Of a stretch of DNA of 53,248 nucleotides, positions 1 to 7,450 are shown piece by piece. How positions within the stretch are numbered: position 1 is the first letter of the stretch; each line of letters opens with the position of its first letter. Below the pieces are notes generated by a model. That model did not search any database and was not told the origin of the DNA. It saw only the letters and a list, made by a program, of their open reading frames with translations. The stretch is from Acidimicrobiia bacterium. GTDB taxonomy: Bacteria; Actinomycetota; Acidimicrobiia; Acidimicrobiales; Bin134. The stretch lies in contig JAJDYU010000029.1 in the NCBI GenBank assembly GCA_022825005.1, positions 1 through 53,248 on the forward strand, given 5' to 3'. The translations under genes were made by a program, and so were the position numbers.

Positions 1-687
1 GAACGCCACCAAGCAGACGGCTCTTGGGTCTACCCCGAGGTCGCGCACCAAGTACCGGGCTCGCTCGGTGAGCACCCGGGTCTTGCCCGACCCGGCTGGC
101 GCCACAATGTTGGCCGCTCCTCCCAGGTGGCCGACCGCGGCACGCTGGTCGTCGGCAAGATCGGCCCGGGGTACGGCCGGGCTGAGCGCTTTCAGGCTGC
201 CCACTGCCAGATTCACCGCAGAGACCAACCCGGCACCAAGCTCCTCGCCAGCAAACACGTCGAACGGCCCCCCATCGCACCACACCGGCCCGGCATCGGT
301 CACCACGTCTCCCGGCTCTCCTGCCCCCGCCGGACGGGCTCCCAACGACAGCGCTCGCTCTTGCGGCTCAAACCGGGGCCGTTCGGGGTCGCGCCAATCC
401 ACCGCATTGGCCGTTAGCAGATGGTGGAGCACTTCAGAAGGCATGGTCAGACCTGGCTTGAGCTCCCACCACGGGGCGTGCATCACCGGCTCGGGGGGAG
501 GCAGCTCGCCGTCCAGTTCGACCACCAGCGCAGTGCGCTCCACCCAGGCCCGCCTCAGCTCCCGGCCCACCTCGGGGTCGAATGCGCCAGTTCGCACGGT
601 GAGCCGCTGACAGCCTTCCCACGCTTCCGGCGTCGGCTGCCCCACGCGGACTAGGGCGCTTCGGCCCAGGCAGGAAGGCCCCCTCAC
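1..687 (-). CDS. UvrD/Rep-type ATP-dependent helicase, N-terminal part (cut by window edge)
   Basis: About 229 codons are open on the minus strand up to the left edge. A Walker A motif, APAGSGKT, is followed by TRVLTERARYLV, as in superfamily 1A (UvrD/Rep/PcrA) helicases, which unwind DNA with ATP. The Walker motif lies near residue 200, whereas in typical UvrD it lies near residue 30, so there is a long N-terminal extension I do not recognise. The GTG start at 687 overlaps the stop of the upstream acetyltransferase toxin (GTGA) and has GGAG five bases before it; a GTG at 645 is an alternative without a ribosome-binding site. The overlap implies translational coupling with the toxin gene. The remaining helicase motifs lie outside the window. 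Confidence 0.85.
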   Translation of the reverse strand, partial: MRGPSCLGRSALVRVGQPTPEAWEGCQRLTVRTGAFDPEVGRELRRAWVERTALVVELDGELPPPEPVMHAPWWELKPGLTMPSEVLHHLLTANAVDWRDPERPRFEPQERALSLGARPAGAGEPGDVVTDAGPVWCDGGPFDVFAGEELGAGLVSAVNLAVGSLKALSPAVPRADLADDQRAAVGHLGGAANIVAPAGSGKTRVLTERARYLVRDLGVDPRAVCLVAF

Positions 688-1214
688 AGAAACTCCGCCA
701 GGGTCTTGCGAATTGACTTCATGGGCAAGATGAGGTGCAGGTCGTCGGTGGGCGAAGATTCAAACTCTGGGATCAGGTGACGGTAGAAGTCCCGAGCTTC
801 CGGGCTCTCAGAATGGACCAGCAAGCCTCGGCACCCGATTTCGTCTCCCAATGCCACGGTGCGGGCCAGCACGTCTTGGAGCAAACCGGCACCGACACCC
901 CGTCCCTCGTGGCTGGTGCTGACCCCGAGACGGGCCAACAACGCAACCGGTTGCGGGTAGCGACCTGCACCCTTTCGCAATCGAGCAGGCGCATCCTCGA
1001 TGTTTATCTGGGCCATGCACCAGCCGTAATACGCGACCACCTCAGCCTGTCCCGGCTGGGTGACCACGAGCACTTTGGCTGTGCCAACCGACATGGACTG
1101 TCGGGCATGGCGGCGCAGCCATTCGGTTTGCTCGCTCGAGCGGCACTCAAAGCTCTCGATCTGGTGCTCAGCTTTGAGCGGTGTCGGCGGGAGATACTGC
1201 GGGCTATTCGGCAA
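684..1214 (-). CDS. GNAT acetyltransferase toxin, TacT-like
   Basis: A 176-residue GNAT-fold protein. The acetyl-CoA loop reads SHEGRGVGAGLL (Q/RxxGxG/A type), preceded by the strand LLARLGVS and followed by GCRGLLVHSESPEARDFYRH, an arrangement typical of TacT/AtaT/KacT toxins. Known members acetylate the amino group of charged tRNAs and stop translation. The gene directly follows and overlaps by 11 bases a DUF1778 ribbon-helix-helix antitoxin gene, the usual order for this type II family. Its stop overlaps the start of the downstream helicase. The family is clear; the tRNA target is inferred from homologues. Confidence 0.88.
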   Translation of the reverse strand: MPNSPQYLPPTPLKAEHQIESFECRSSEQTEWLRRHARQSMSVGTAKVLVVTQPGQAEVVAYYGWCMAQINIEDAPARLRKGAGRYPQPVALLARLGVSTSHEGRGVGAGLLQDVLARTVALGDEIGCRGLLVHSESPEARDFYRHLIPEFESSPTDDLHLILPMKSIRKTLAEFL

Positions 1215-1491
1215 CGAAAGGCGACGGACGGGCCATCAGCGCTCGGAGGCCGGGAAGGTCTCGAGCAGGACGGCTGTTGATCTCTTCCCACTCCTCCGCT
1301 GCTTCTTCACTGAGTGTGAATTCGTTGCGGTCGGCCAGTACCCGGCGTGCGGCAACCGTCAAGTGGGTCACGACAAACTCGGTCAGCTGCGTCCCGTTCA
1401 CCCTTACTGCATGATCAATCAGGGCGCGATCAGCGGGCGTCATGCGAACCTCAATTCTCTCACTGCGCCGAGGACGCACTTCTGTTGCCAC
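1204..1491 (-). CDS. DUF1778 (TacA-like) ribbon-helix-helix antitoxin
   Basis: About 95 residues. The N-terminus (RSERIEVRMTPADRALIDHA) is the DUF1778 ribbon-helix-helix DNA-binding fold; the C-terminal half (ADRNEFTLSEEAAEEWEEIN) is the acidic segment that wraps and neutralises the GNAT toxin. Two GTG starts are possible: 1497 and 1491. AGGGAGG at 1497-1503 is five bases before the GTG at 1491 but overlaps the 1497 codon, so 1491 is preferred. The toxin start lies inside the end of this gene. Such antitoxins repress their own operon, and a direct repeat upstream is a candidate operator. Confidence 0.88.
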   Translation of the reverse strand: MATEVRPRRSERIEVRMTPADRALIDHAVRVNGTQLTEFVVTHLTVAARRVLADRNEFTLSEEAAEEWEEINSRPARDLPGLRALMARPSPFVAE

Positions 1492-1519
1492 TGTCACCTC
1501 CCTAGCACCGAATCAAAAC

Positions 1520-1537
1520 TGTACGGTAAATGTACGG
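1520..1537. promoter_or_regulatory. Candidate TacA operator: direct repeat of TGTACGG
   Basis: TGTACGG occurs at 1520-1526 and 1531-1537, an 11-base period, about one helical turn, just upstream of the antitoxin gene. Each copy contains the palindrome GTAC. The position and spacing suit a ribbon-helix-helix dimer pair; binding is inferred. Confidence 0.45.
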
Positions 1538-1586
1538 CACAAGTGGGGAGAAATCAACGGTCAATGTCCCGTCGACGGGTGGTTTC

Positions 1587-3284
1587 TCAGCGGCGGATGA
1601 GAGAACCGGGACGGTTGCCGGTGGGCTGACCGTTGCGGAAGGTGACTTGGCCGGCGCAGACGGTGGCGTCGTAGCCGTCGGCTGATTGCAGCAGGCGACG
1701 GGCGCCGGTGGGCAGATCGCCCACCACTTCGGGCAGATGCAGGCGCATGGCGTCGAGGTCGATCACGTTGAGGTCGGCCCGCTTGCCCTTGGCCAGCACC
1801 CCTCTGTCGTCGAAGCCGTACAGCTCGGCCGGCTCGGCGGTGAGCATCCTCACCGCCTCGGCGATGGAGAGCTTCGGCCCTCGCTGCCGGTCGCGCACCC
1901 AGTGCTGGAGCATGTAGGTGGGCAGGCTGGCGTCGGAGATCACGCTGCAATGGGCCCCGCCGTCGGCCAGACCGACCACGGTCATGGGGTGCACCATCAT
2001 CTCCCGCAGGTCTTCCAGATTGCCGTGGCGGTAGCCGGTGAAGAACACCTGGAGCATCCCCCGCTCGCACATCAGGTCGTAGACCAGCCCGAACACATCG
2101 GCGCTGGTACTCTCGGCCATGGCGGCCACCGACTCCGCCGGGTCGGGCTCGAACACCGGCCCGCCGTCGAACGGGAATGTGGCGTGCAGGGAGTGGCGCA
2201 GGATGCCCATGGCCGGATCGCCCGGGATGTCCTCGGCCAAGATGGCGTCACGCACTTCGGGGCGGCGAAGCTCGACGAGCCGCTCCTCTAGCGGCAGCCG
2301 GTCGAGCGGTTGATAGGCAGACCGCTTGGCGAACGGGTTGAACTGGTCCCAGCCGGCCAGCAGCCCGCCGGGGCGGCCTTGCACCTGGGGCACCAGCTTG
2401 GCCCCTTCGGCGTTGGCCCGCTCCACGATGTCCATCTGCTCGCGCCATTGGCCAGGATTGACGTGGACTTGGACCATGGTGAAGGTGATGGCTCGACCAG
2501 TCTCCAGGCTGAGGCGCCGGTAGAGTTCCACCTCGCGGATGGGAGCGTCGGGATCCTCGCCCATCGAGCCAGCCGGCACCACCTCCACCAGCGACTGGCC
2601 GTCGAGCGCGCCCATGATGGCGGCCAGCTCCTCATGATCGGCGAAGGTTCCCGGCACCGGCACCCCCGAAAGCGAGGTGTGCATGGGCAGCCGGTTGGTG
2701 GAGAACGCCACCGCGCCGGCCTGCGTCCCCTCGCCCACGATGCGGGCCATCTCGGCCAGCTCCGCGGATGTGGCCGACTCGGTGGTGGCCCCCCGCTCGC
2801 CCATCACATAGGCCCGCACCGCCCCGTGGGGCACCTGGGCGGCCACGTCGATGGTGCGGCCCAGCCGCTCGAGCTCGTCGAGATACTCGGGGAAGGTCTC
2901 CCACCGCCAGGTGATCCCCTCATGGAGAGCTGCGCCGGGGATGTCCTCCACTCCCTCCATCAGCTCGATCAGCCAGTCGTGGCGGGTGGGGTCGGCGGGG
3001 GCGAACCCCACCCCGCAGTTGCCCATCACCACCGTGGTCACCCCGTGCCAAGCCGAGGGGGCCATGATCGGATCCCAGGTGGCCTGCCCGTCGTAGTGGG
3101 TGTGGACGTCCACAAACCCGGGGGTCACATAGCAGCCCTCGGCATCGATCACCTCAGCGGCCTCGGCGTCGATTCGGCTCTCGACGGCGGCCACCCGCCC
3201 ATCCGACACAGCCACATCGGCCACAGCCGACGCGGCCCCCGTCCCATCGACAACTGTGCCCCCGCGAATCAACAGATCAAGCAT
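1587..3284 (-). CDS. Amidohydrolase of the N-acyl-D-amino-acid deacylase (amidohydrolase 3) family
   Basis: 565 residues, start ATG. The N-terminal strand [16 protein letters not shown] is typical of the composite amidohydrolase fold. Metal-site signatures are visible: [14 protein letters not shown] (HxH), [10 protein letters not shown] (carries the cysteine used in D-aminoacylases), QVHVNP, and the catalytic Asp region [17 protein letters not shown]. The C-terminal [20 protein letters not shown] closes the small beta-sandwich. The family hydrolyses N-acylated D-amino acids or related amides; many actinobacterial copies are uncharacterised, so the substrate is unknown. The gene stands alone, with a 19-base repeat upstream. 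Confidence 0.88.
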   Translation of the reverse strand: MLDLLIRGGTVVDGTGAASAVADVAVSDGRVAAVESRIDAEAAEVIDAEGCYVTPGFVDVHTHYDGQATWDPIMAPSAWHGVTTVVMGNCGVGFAPADPTRHDWLIELMEGVEDIPGAALHEGITWRWETFPEYLDELERLGRTIDVAAQVPHGAVRAYVMGERGATTESATSAELAEMARIVGEGTQAGAVAFSTNRLPMHTSLSGVPVPGTFADHEELAAIMGALDGQSLVEVVPAGSMGEDPDAPIREVELYRRLSLETGRAITFTMVQVHVNPGQWREQMDIVERANAEGAKLVPQVQGRPGGLLAGWDQFNPFAKRSAYQPLDRLPLEERLVELRRPEVRDAILAEDIPGDPAMGILRHSLHATFPFDGGPVFEPDPAESVAAMAESTSADVFGLVYDLMCERGMLQVFFTGYRHGNLEDLREMMVHPMTVVGLADGGAHCSVISDASLPTYMLQHWVRDRQRGPKLSIAEAVRMLTAEPAELYGFDDRGVLAKGKRADLNVIDLDAMRLHLPEVVGDLPTGARRLLQSADGYDATVCAGQVTFRNGQPTGNRPGSLIRR

Positions 3285-3296
3285 GGGGCCATTCTT

Positions 3297-3372
3297 CCAG
3301 GCCGCGATGACAACGACGACATGGCAGGGGGATTCAACCCAATAAATTGGCTGCCAGGCCGCGATGACAACG
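3297..3372. repeat. 19-base direct repeat with an A/T-rich palindrome between copies
   Basis: CCAGGCCGCGATGACAACG occurs exactly at 3297-3315 and 3354-3372 (57-base period). Between them lies the palindrome CCAATAAATTGG (3339-3350). The block sits in the 5' region of the amidohydrolase gene, the nearer copy 13 bases before its ATG. It could be a regulator site or a small duplication. Confidence 0.6.
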
Positions 3373-3408
3373 TCTATGCCGCCAATGCGGCGATTGACGA
3401 AGGAGGGC

Positions 3409-4032
3409 TCAGGCCCGGGCGAAATAGGGGTTGTCGCCGGCTTCGTGATCGGTGGCGTCTACCACTTCGGTGATCTCGGGGATGGCCTCGGTGATCATCA
3501 CCGTGATCCCCTCTCGCAAGGTAGCGGCGCTCATGGCGCATCCCTGGCAGCCGCCGCCCATGGTGATGTAGGCGGTGTGCCCCTCCACCCCGAGCAGGTT
3601 GGCGAACCCGCCGTGGGAGGCCAGCGAGGGATTGATGTGCTGGTCTAGCAGCTGCTGGAGCTGCTCGGGGATTGTGCCGGAGAGCTCCAGGTCGGCACCG
3701 GCCAACAGGTCGGGCTTGTTGGGATTGCGGATCACCAGCCCGCCCTGCATGGGATTGTTGGGCAGATCCAGGGTGGCGCCGGTCAGGTTCTCTACCGACT
3801 CCTCGGGAATCATCACGGTGAGTCCATCGGAGGTGATGTGGCGGTGGCCCTCGGTGCAGTCGGCCACCTCCTCGAACGCCAGGTCGTAGGTGTAGTCGGC
3901 GCCGCTGGTGCCGGTGATCTCGATGCGCAGGCCGAGGGCTTCGGGGTCGTCCTCGTTCGACCGGATTTCGAGCACCTTCTCAATGGCTGCTTCGGTGACC
4001 TCGAACAGTTGGGCTTCCACAGTTTCGCTCAC
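3409..4032 (-). CDS. nfuA: NfuA-like Fe-S cluster carrier (A-type-like domain plus NifU domain)
   Basis: About 207 residues. The N-terminal half (to about residue 105) resembles the A-type/HesB fold (GLRIEITGTSGADYTYDL) with most cluster cysteines lost; the C-terminal half is a NifU-type domain with the scaffold motif GGGCQGC (C162, C165). NfuA carries 4Fe-4S clusters to target proteins. Two in-frame GTG codons exist, 4038 and 4032; TAGGCT at 4040-4045 sits exactly seven bases before 4032, the leaderless pattern seen repeatedly here, so 4032 is chosen. Not in an operon with the neighbouring genes. Confidence 0.9.
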   Translation of the reverse strand: MSETVEAQLFEVTEAAIEKVLEIRSNEDDPEALGLRIEITGTSGADYTYDLAFEEVADCTEGHRHITSDGLTVMIPEESVENLTGATLDLPNNPMQGGLVIRNPNKPDLLAGADLELSGTIPEQLQQLLDQHINPSLASHGGFANLLGVEGHTAYITMGGGCQGCAMSAATLREGITVMITEAIPEITEVVDATDHEAGDNPYFARA

Positions 4033-4039
4033 GGTCACC

Positions 4040-4045
4040 AGCCTA
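4040..4045 (-). promoter_or_regulatory. -10 box TAGGCT for leaderless nfuA mRNA
   Basis: TAGGCT lies seven bases before the GTG at 4032 with no ribosome-binding site between them. It is identical in sequence and spacing to the box before the AIM24 gene at 13949. Confidence 0.5.
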
Positions 4046-4097
4046 CCCGAGCCTCACCCCGCCCACCATGGCCTGAGCCGCTGAATCAAGCGAGAAA

Positions 4098-4916
4098 TCA
4101 GCCGCGGCGGATGCGACCCCGCAGCGACCGGAAGGCCAGTGATTGGGCCAGAATCCCCACCACGCCAATAGCCAGCAGGGCTCTCCCCAGCGCCCAGCCG
4201 TCCCAGCCGGAGAACAGCGAGCGCATGCCCTCCAGGGCGTAGGTCATGGGGTTGAACCAGGTGATGGCGGCCAGCCAGTCGGTCATCACCTCCCGGCTCA
4301 CCCAGGCGGTGGTCAAGAACATGAAGGGGAAGAACAGCAGGAAGCTGGAGTTGACCGCGGCGGGATTCCCGGTGCGCAGCGCTATGGCATAGGGGAATCC
4401 GGTGAAAGCCAGCCCCCACAGCGCCCCGAACAGCACGAACACCAGCAGACCCACCACTCCGGTGGCGCCGAAGCTCACCCCGATGGCGAAGCCCAGCGCG
4501 ATCACCGGTATGGCCATGACCACGAACAGCGTGAAGTCGGCCACCATGAGCCCCAATAGCAGGGCGTAGCGATTCACCGGGGTCATCAGGAGGCGGTCGA
4601 AGTAGCCCTCGGAGATGTCGATCACCAGCGAGTTGGCCCGGGACATGCCGGTGACCGCGGTCATGATGGCCACCGGCAGCTGGAAGGCCTTGTAGTCGAT
4701 ATCGGAGACCACGTCGCCGGCCAGGTTCTGGATGGCCCCGATGGTCACCACCAGGAAGAACAGGGGGATCAACATGGCGGGGATGATCGCCTCCAAATCT
4801 CGGGGCAGCAGCCGCAAGGCCCGGCTGGCCACCGAGGCCATGTCGCCGAGGAACCCCGAAGGTCGGGCTCGGATGACCTCGCCACCGGCCGGCCTGAAGA
4901 GGACTGTCTCGCTCAT
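4098..4916 (-). CDS. ABC-2 type export permease, DrrB-like
   Basis: 272 residues with about six hydrophobic segments. The cytoplasmic motif EGYFDRLLMTPVNR is typical of DrrB/NodJ-type ABC-2 permeases, and the C-terminal stretch WFNPMTYALEGMRSLF matches the conserved end of the family. It forms the membrane channel of an exporter with the ATPase encoded just upstream; the two genes overlap by four bases (ATGA), so translation is coupled. DrrAB systems export drugs or lipids; the cargo cannot be told from sequence. Confidence 0.9.
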   Translation of the reverse strand: MSETVLFRPAGGEVIRARPSGFLGDMASVASRALRLLPRDLEAIIPAMLIPLFFLVVTIGAIQNLAGDVVSDIDYKAFQLPVAIMTAVTGMSRANSLVIDISEGYFDRLLMTPVNRYALLLGLMVADFTLFVVMAIPVIALGFAIGVSFGATGVVGLLVFVLFGALWGLAFTGFPYAIALRTGNPAAVNSSFLLFFPFMFLTTAWVSREVMTDWLAAITWFNPMTYALEGMRSLFSGWDGWALGRALLAIGVVGILAQSLAFRSLRGRIRRG

Positions 4917-5854
4917 TCCTCGACCTCGATCCGGGCGCCGGTGAGCTCCAAGAACACGTCGTCGAGCGTGGTGGGATGGATCGACAGATCAGTCACCTCC
5001 ACCCCGGCGGCCGACAAGGCCACCGCCACCGGGCTGATCACCGAGGCGCCGTCGCCGGTGGCCGCACTCACCTCGTTGCCGTACACCTCGATATGGCTGA
5101 TGCCCGGCACTTGGCCGATGGCCTGAGCGGCCAGGTCGGGATTGGCGGCCACCCGGGCCACCACCACGTCGGAGCCCACCGTTCGCTTGAGCTCGTCGGG
5201 CGCGCCCTCCGCCACCAGCAGGCCATGGTTCAAAATGCCCACCCGGTGGGTGAGCGCGTCGGCCTCCTCCAGGTATTGAGTGGTGAGGAAGATGGTCATG
5301 CCCAGGTCTCGGTTCAAACTCCGGACCTGCTCCCACACCACTGCCCGGCTGATGGGGTCGAGGCCGGTGGTGGGCTCGTCGAGAAACAGCACTTCGGGGT
5401 TGTGCATCAGCGCTGCGGCCAAATCCAAACGGCGCTTCATTCCCCCCGAGTAGGTGGACACCCGCCGGTCGATGGCATCCATCTCCAGCAGGGGGGCCAG
5501 CTCCTCGATGCGGGTGACGACGGCATCCCGGTCCAGGCCGTAGTAGCGGCCTTGCAGCGTAAGCGTCTCCCGGCCGGTGAGCTTGCCGTCGAGAGCGGCG
5601 TCTTGGAGGGCAACCCCGATGCTCAGGCGAACCAGATCACCCTGTTTGGCCACGTCGTAGCCGGCCACGGATGCCGACCCGGCGGTCATCGACGCCAGGG
5701 TACACAGCATCCTCACCACCGTGGACTTGCCCGCGCCGTTGGGCCCCAAGAACCCGTACACCTCTCCCTCGGCGACATCCAGGTCTAGGGAGTCCACCGC
5801 CACAACGTCGCCGTAGGTTCGGCGCAGCCCCTGGGCGGAAATGGCTGCTGACAC
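4913..5854 (-). CDS. ABC exporter ATPase, DrrA-like
   Basis: About 313 residues from the GTG at 5854. Motifs: Walker A GPNGAGKST, signature YSGGMKRRLDLA, Walker B EVLFLDEPTTGLD, switch His in TIFLTTQYLEEADAL, and a C-terminal regulatory domain typical of DrrA ATPases. It powers the permease encoded next. The frame is open up to an ATG at 5911, but that would overlap the divergent crotonase start; TAGCAT at 5863-5868 is eight bases before the GTG at 5854, consistent with a leaderless mRNA, and the protein fits the family from this point. Confidence 0.9.
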   Translation of the reverse strand: MSAAISAQGLRRTYGDVVAVDSLDLDVAEGEVYGFLGPNGAGKSTVVRMLCTLASMTAGSASVAGYDVAKQGDLVRLSIGVALQDAALDGKLTGRETLTLQGRYYGLDRDAVVTRIEELAPLLEMDAIDRRVSTYSGGMKRRLDLAAALMHNPEVLFLDEPTTGLDPISRAVVWEQVRSLNRDLGMTIFLTTQYLEEADALTHRVGILNHGLLVAEGAPDELKRTVGSDVVVARVAANPDLAAQAIGQVPGISHIEVYGNEVSAATGDGASVISPVAVALSAAGVEVTDLSIHPTTLDDVFLELTGARIEVEE

Positions 5855-5862
5855 AACCGATG

Positions 5863-5868
5863 ATGCTA
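5863..5868 (-). promoter_or_regulatory. -10 box TAGCAT for the DrrA-like gene
   Basis: TAGCAT on the minus strand, eight bases before the GTG at 5854, with no ribosome-binding site. The -35 region of this promoter would fall on the -10 box of the divergent promoter at 5885-5890. Confidence 0.45.
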
Positions 5869-5884
5869 ACGAGCACTGTCGCGA

Positions 5885-5890
5885 TATTCT
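5885..5890 (+). promoter_or_regulatory. -10 box TATTCT for the crotonase gene
   Basis: TATTCT eight bases before the ATG at 5899, again without a ribosome-binding site, so the mRNA is probably leaderless. Confidence 0.45.
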
Positions 5891-5898
5891 CATCGCCC

Positions 5899-6615
5899 AT
5901 GCCCGAGACATCCAGCCCCTTCGTCAGCTACGAGTCGGCCGGAGATGTCGCCGTGATCCGGTTGGATGATGGCAAAGTGAATGTGCTGTCCCACGATGTC
6001 ATCGCTGCCCTTCAGGAGTCGTTGGACCGGGCTGAGAGCGAGGCCAAAGCCGTCGTCATGATCGGCCGTCCCGGCAAGTTCTCCGCGGGGTTCGACTTGA
6101 AGGTGATGCAGTCGAGCCCAGAGGCGGCCAGCAACCTGTTCCGGGCGGGGATGGACCTGTTCGTACGGCTGTACGAGTTCCCCATCCCAGTGGTAACCGG
6201 CTGCACCGGTCACGCATTGGCCGCCGGGGCCATCTGGCTGATGTGCTGCGATGTGCGCATCGGCGCCGACACGCCCACCAAGGTCGGGCTCAACGAGACC
6301 GCCATCGGGATGGTGCTGCCCTCGTCGGTGATCACGCTGGCCCGCGACCGGCTGTCGCCTCGCCATGTCCACTCGTCGACATTGCTGGCCCGGCTCTACT
6401 CCCCAGCCGAAGCCGTCGACGTCGGTTACTTGGACTGGGTGGTGCCCGAAGACGAACTGGAGGGGGCGGCAGTGTCTGAAGCCGCTGGACTGGCTGAGGG
6501 CCTTGCGCTGAAGGCCTTCGCCGGCACCCGGCGCTTGATCCGAGGACCGGTGGCCGAGTCGGTGCGGGAAATTCTCGACCAAGACACCCGCTCGTTCACC
6601 GTCGGGTTGACGTGA
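5899..6615 (+). CDS. Enoyl-CoA hydratase/isomerase (crotonase) family protein
   Basis: 238 residues of crotonase fold. Oxyanion-hole segments are KFSAGFDLK and GHALAAGAIW; a glutamate in GLNETAIGM sits where crotonases carry a catalytic Glu. The protein is slightly shorter than typical hydratases (about 255-260), mostly at the C-terminus. It may act on an acyl-CoA in fatty-acid or side-chain breakdown; the exact reaction cannot be assigned. The frame is open further upstream, but the ATG at 5899 begins the family homology and has a leaderless -10 box. Confidence 0.88.
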   Translation: MPETSSPFVSYESAGDVAVIRLDDGKVNVLSHDVIAALQESLDRAESEAKAVVMIGRPGKFSAGFDLKVMQSSPEAASNLFRAGMDLFVRLYEFPIPVVTGCTGHALAAGAIWLMCCDVRIGADTPTKVGLNETAIGMVLPSSVITLARDRLSPRHVHSSTLLARLYSPAEAVDVGYLDWVVPEDELEGAAVSEAAGLAEGLALKAFAGTRRLIRGPVAESVREILDQDTRSFTVGLT

Positions 6616-6649
6616 TGGGCGACAGCCTCAATATAGAAGGACAGCAAGC

Positions 6650-7447
6650 ATGAGCGATCCAGTTGTCGAACTGCTCGAAGAGGTGTGGGATTCCATCGCC
6701 CAGCTCGGCACCGACTTGAGCGATGAGCAGTGGGACACGCCCACCGAGTGCCCCGGCTGGTCGGTGCGCGATCAGGTGAGCCACATAGTGGGCCTGGAGC
6801 TGATGCTGGCCGGCGAGAGCCCCGAGCCCCCCGCCACCGAGGGCGGACTAGAGGGCATCGCCGCCTTCAACGAGGGCCAGATTGCCCCCCGCCGGTCCCG
6901 GCCCGGCGCCGAGGTGATGGCCGAGATGAACGACATCTGCGCCCGCCGCCTGGAGATGCTGCGCACCATGCCCGCCGAGAAATGGGACGAGGTGGGCTTC
7001 ACCCCCATCGGCGACGCCCCGTACCGCACGTTCATGCACATCCGGGTGTTCGACTGCTGGGCCCACGAGCAGGACATGCGCCGGGCGCTGGGCATCCCCG
7101 GCCACCTGAGCGGCCCGGCGGTGCAGCACTGCTTGGACTGGCACGCCCGCAACATGGGCTATGTGGTGGGCAAGAAGGCGGGCGCCCCCGATGGCAGCAC
7201 GGTGGTGTTCGCCATAGACGGCGACGCCGGCGGACCCCGGGGCGTGGCCGTGGTCGACGGCCGGGCCAAGCCATCAGCCCCGGCCGACAATCCCACCGCG
7301 ACCGTGCACACCGACGTGGACACCTACAACGCCCTGTGCTGCGGCCGGACCGACCCGGCCGGTGCGCTAGCCGACGGACTGGTGACCTTGTCCGGCGACC
7401 GTGAGCTGGGCGAGCGGGTGGTTCTGGCCCTGGCCTACGTTTCGTAG
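6650..7447 (+). CDS. Maleylpyruvate isomerase-like, mycothiol-dependent enzyme family (DinB-like fold)
   Basis: 265 residues, with a ribosome-binding site (AGAAGG) before the ATG. The N-terminal motif TPTECPGWSVRDQVSHIVGLE with a later HIRVFDCWAHEQDMRRA is the metal-binding four-helix bundle of the MDMPI/DinB family; the histidines in QVSHIV and CWAHEQD are likely metal ligands. Characterised members use mycothiol, the actinobacterial thiol, as cofactor. The substrate is unknown. It lies 34 bases after the crotonase and may be in the same transcript. It converges on the next gene, with only three bases between. Confidence 0.85.
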   Translation: MSDPVVELLEEVWDSIAQLGTDLSDEQWDTPTECPGWSVRDQVSHIVGLELMLAGESPEPPATEGGLEGIAAFNEGQIAPRRSRPGAEVMAEMNDICARRLEMLRTMPAEKWDEVGFTPIGDAPYRTFMHIRVFDCWAHEQDMRRALGIPGHLSGPAVQHCLDWHARNMGYVVGKKAGAPDGSTVVFAIDGDAGGPRGVAVVDGRAKPSAPADNPTATVHTDVDTYNALCCGRTDPAGALADGLVTLSGDRELGERVVLALAYVS

Positions 7448-7450
7448 GTA

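Noticed and set aside
2310..3473. Long plus-strand open frame of 387 codons
   Set aside because: It is antisense to the amidohydrolase and has low-complexity His/Gly/Pro composition typical of shadow frames in high-GC DNA.
5855..5911. ATG at 5911 as the start of the DrrA-like ATPase
   Set aside because: The added residues do not fit the family, overlap the divergent crotonase start, and bypass the well-placed -10 box.
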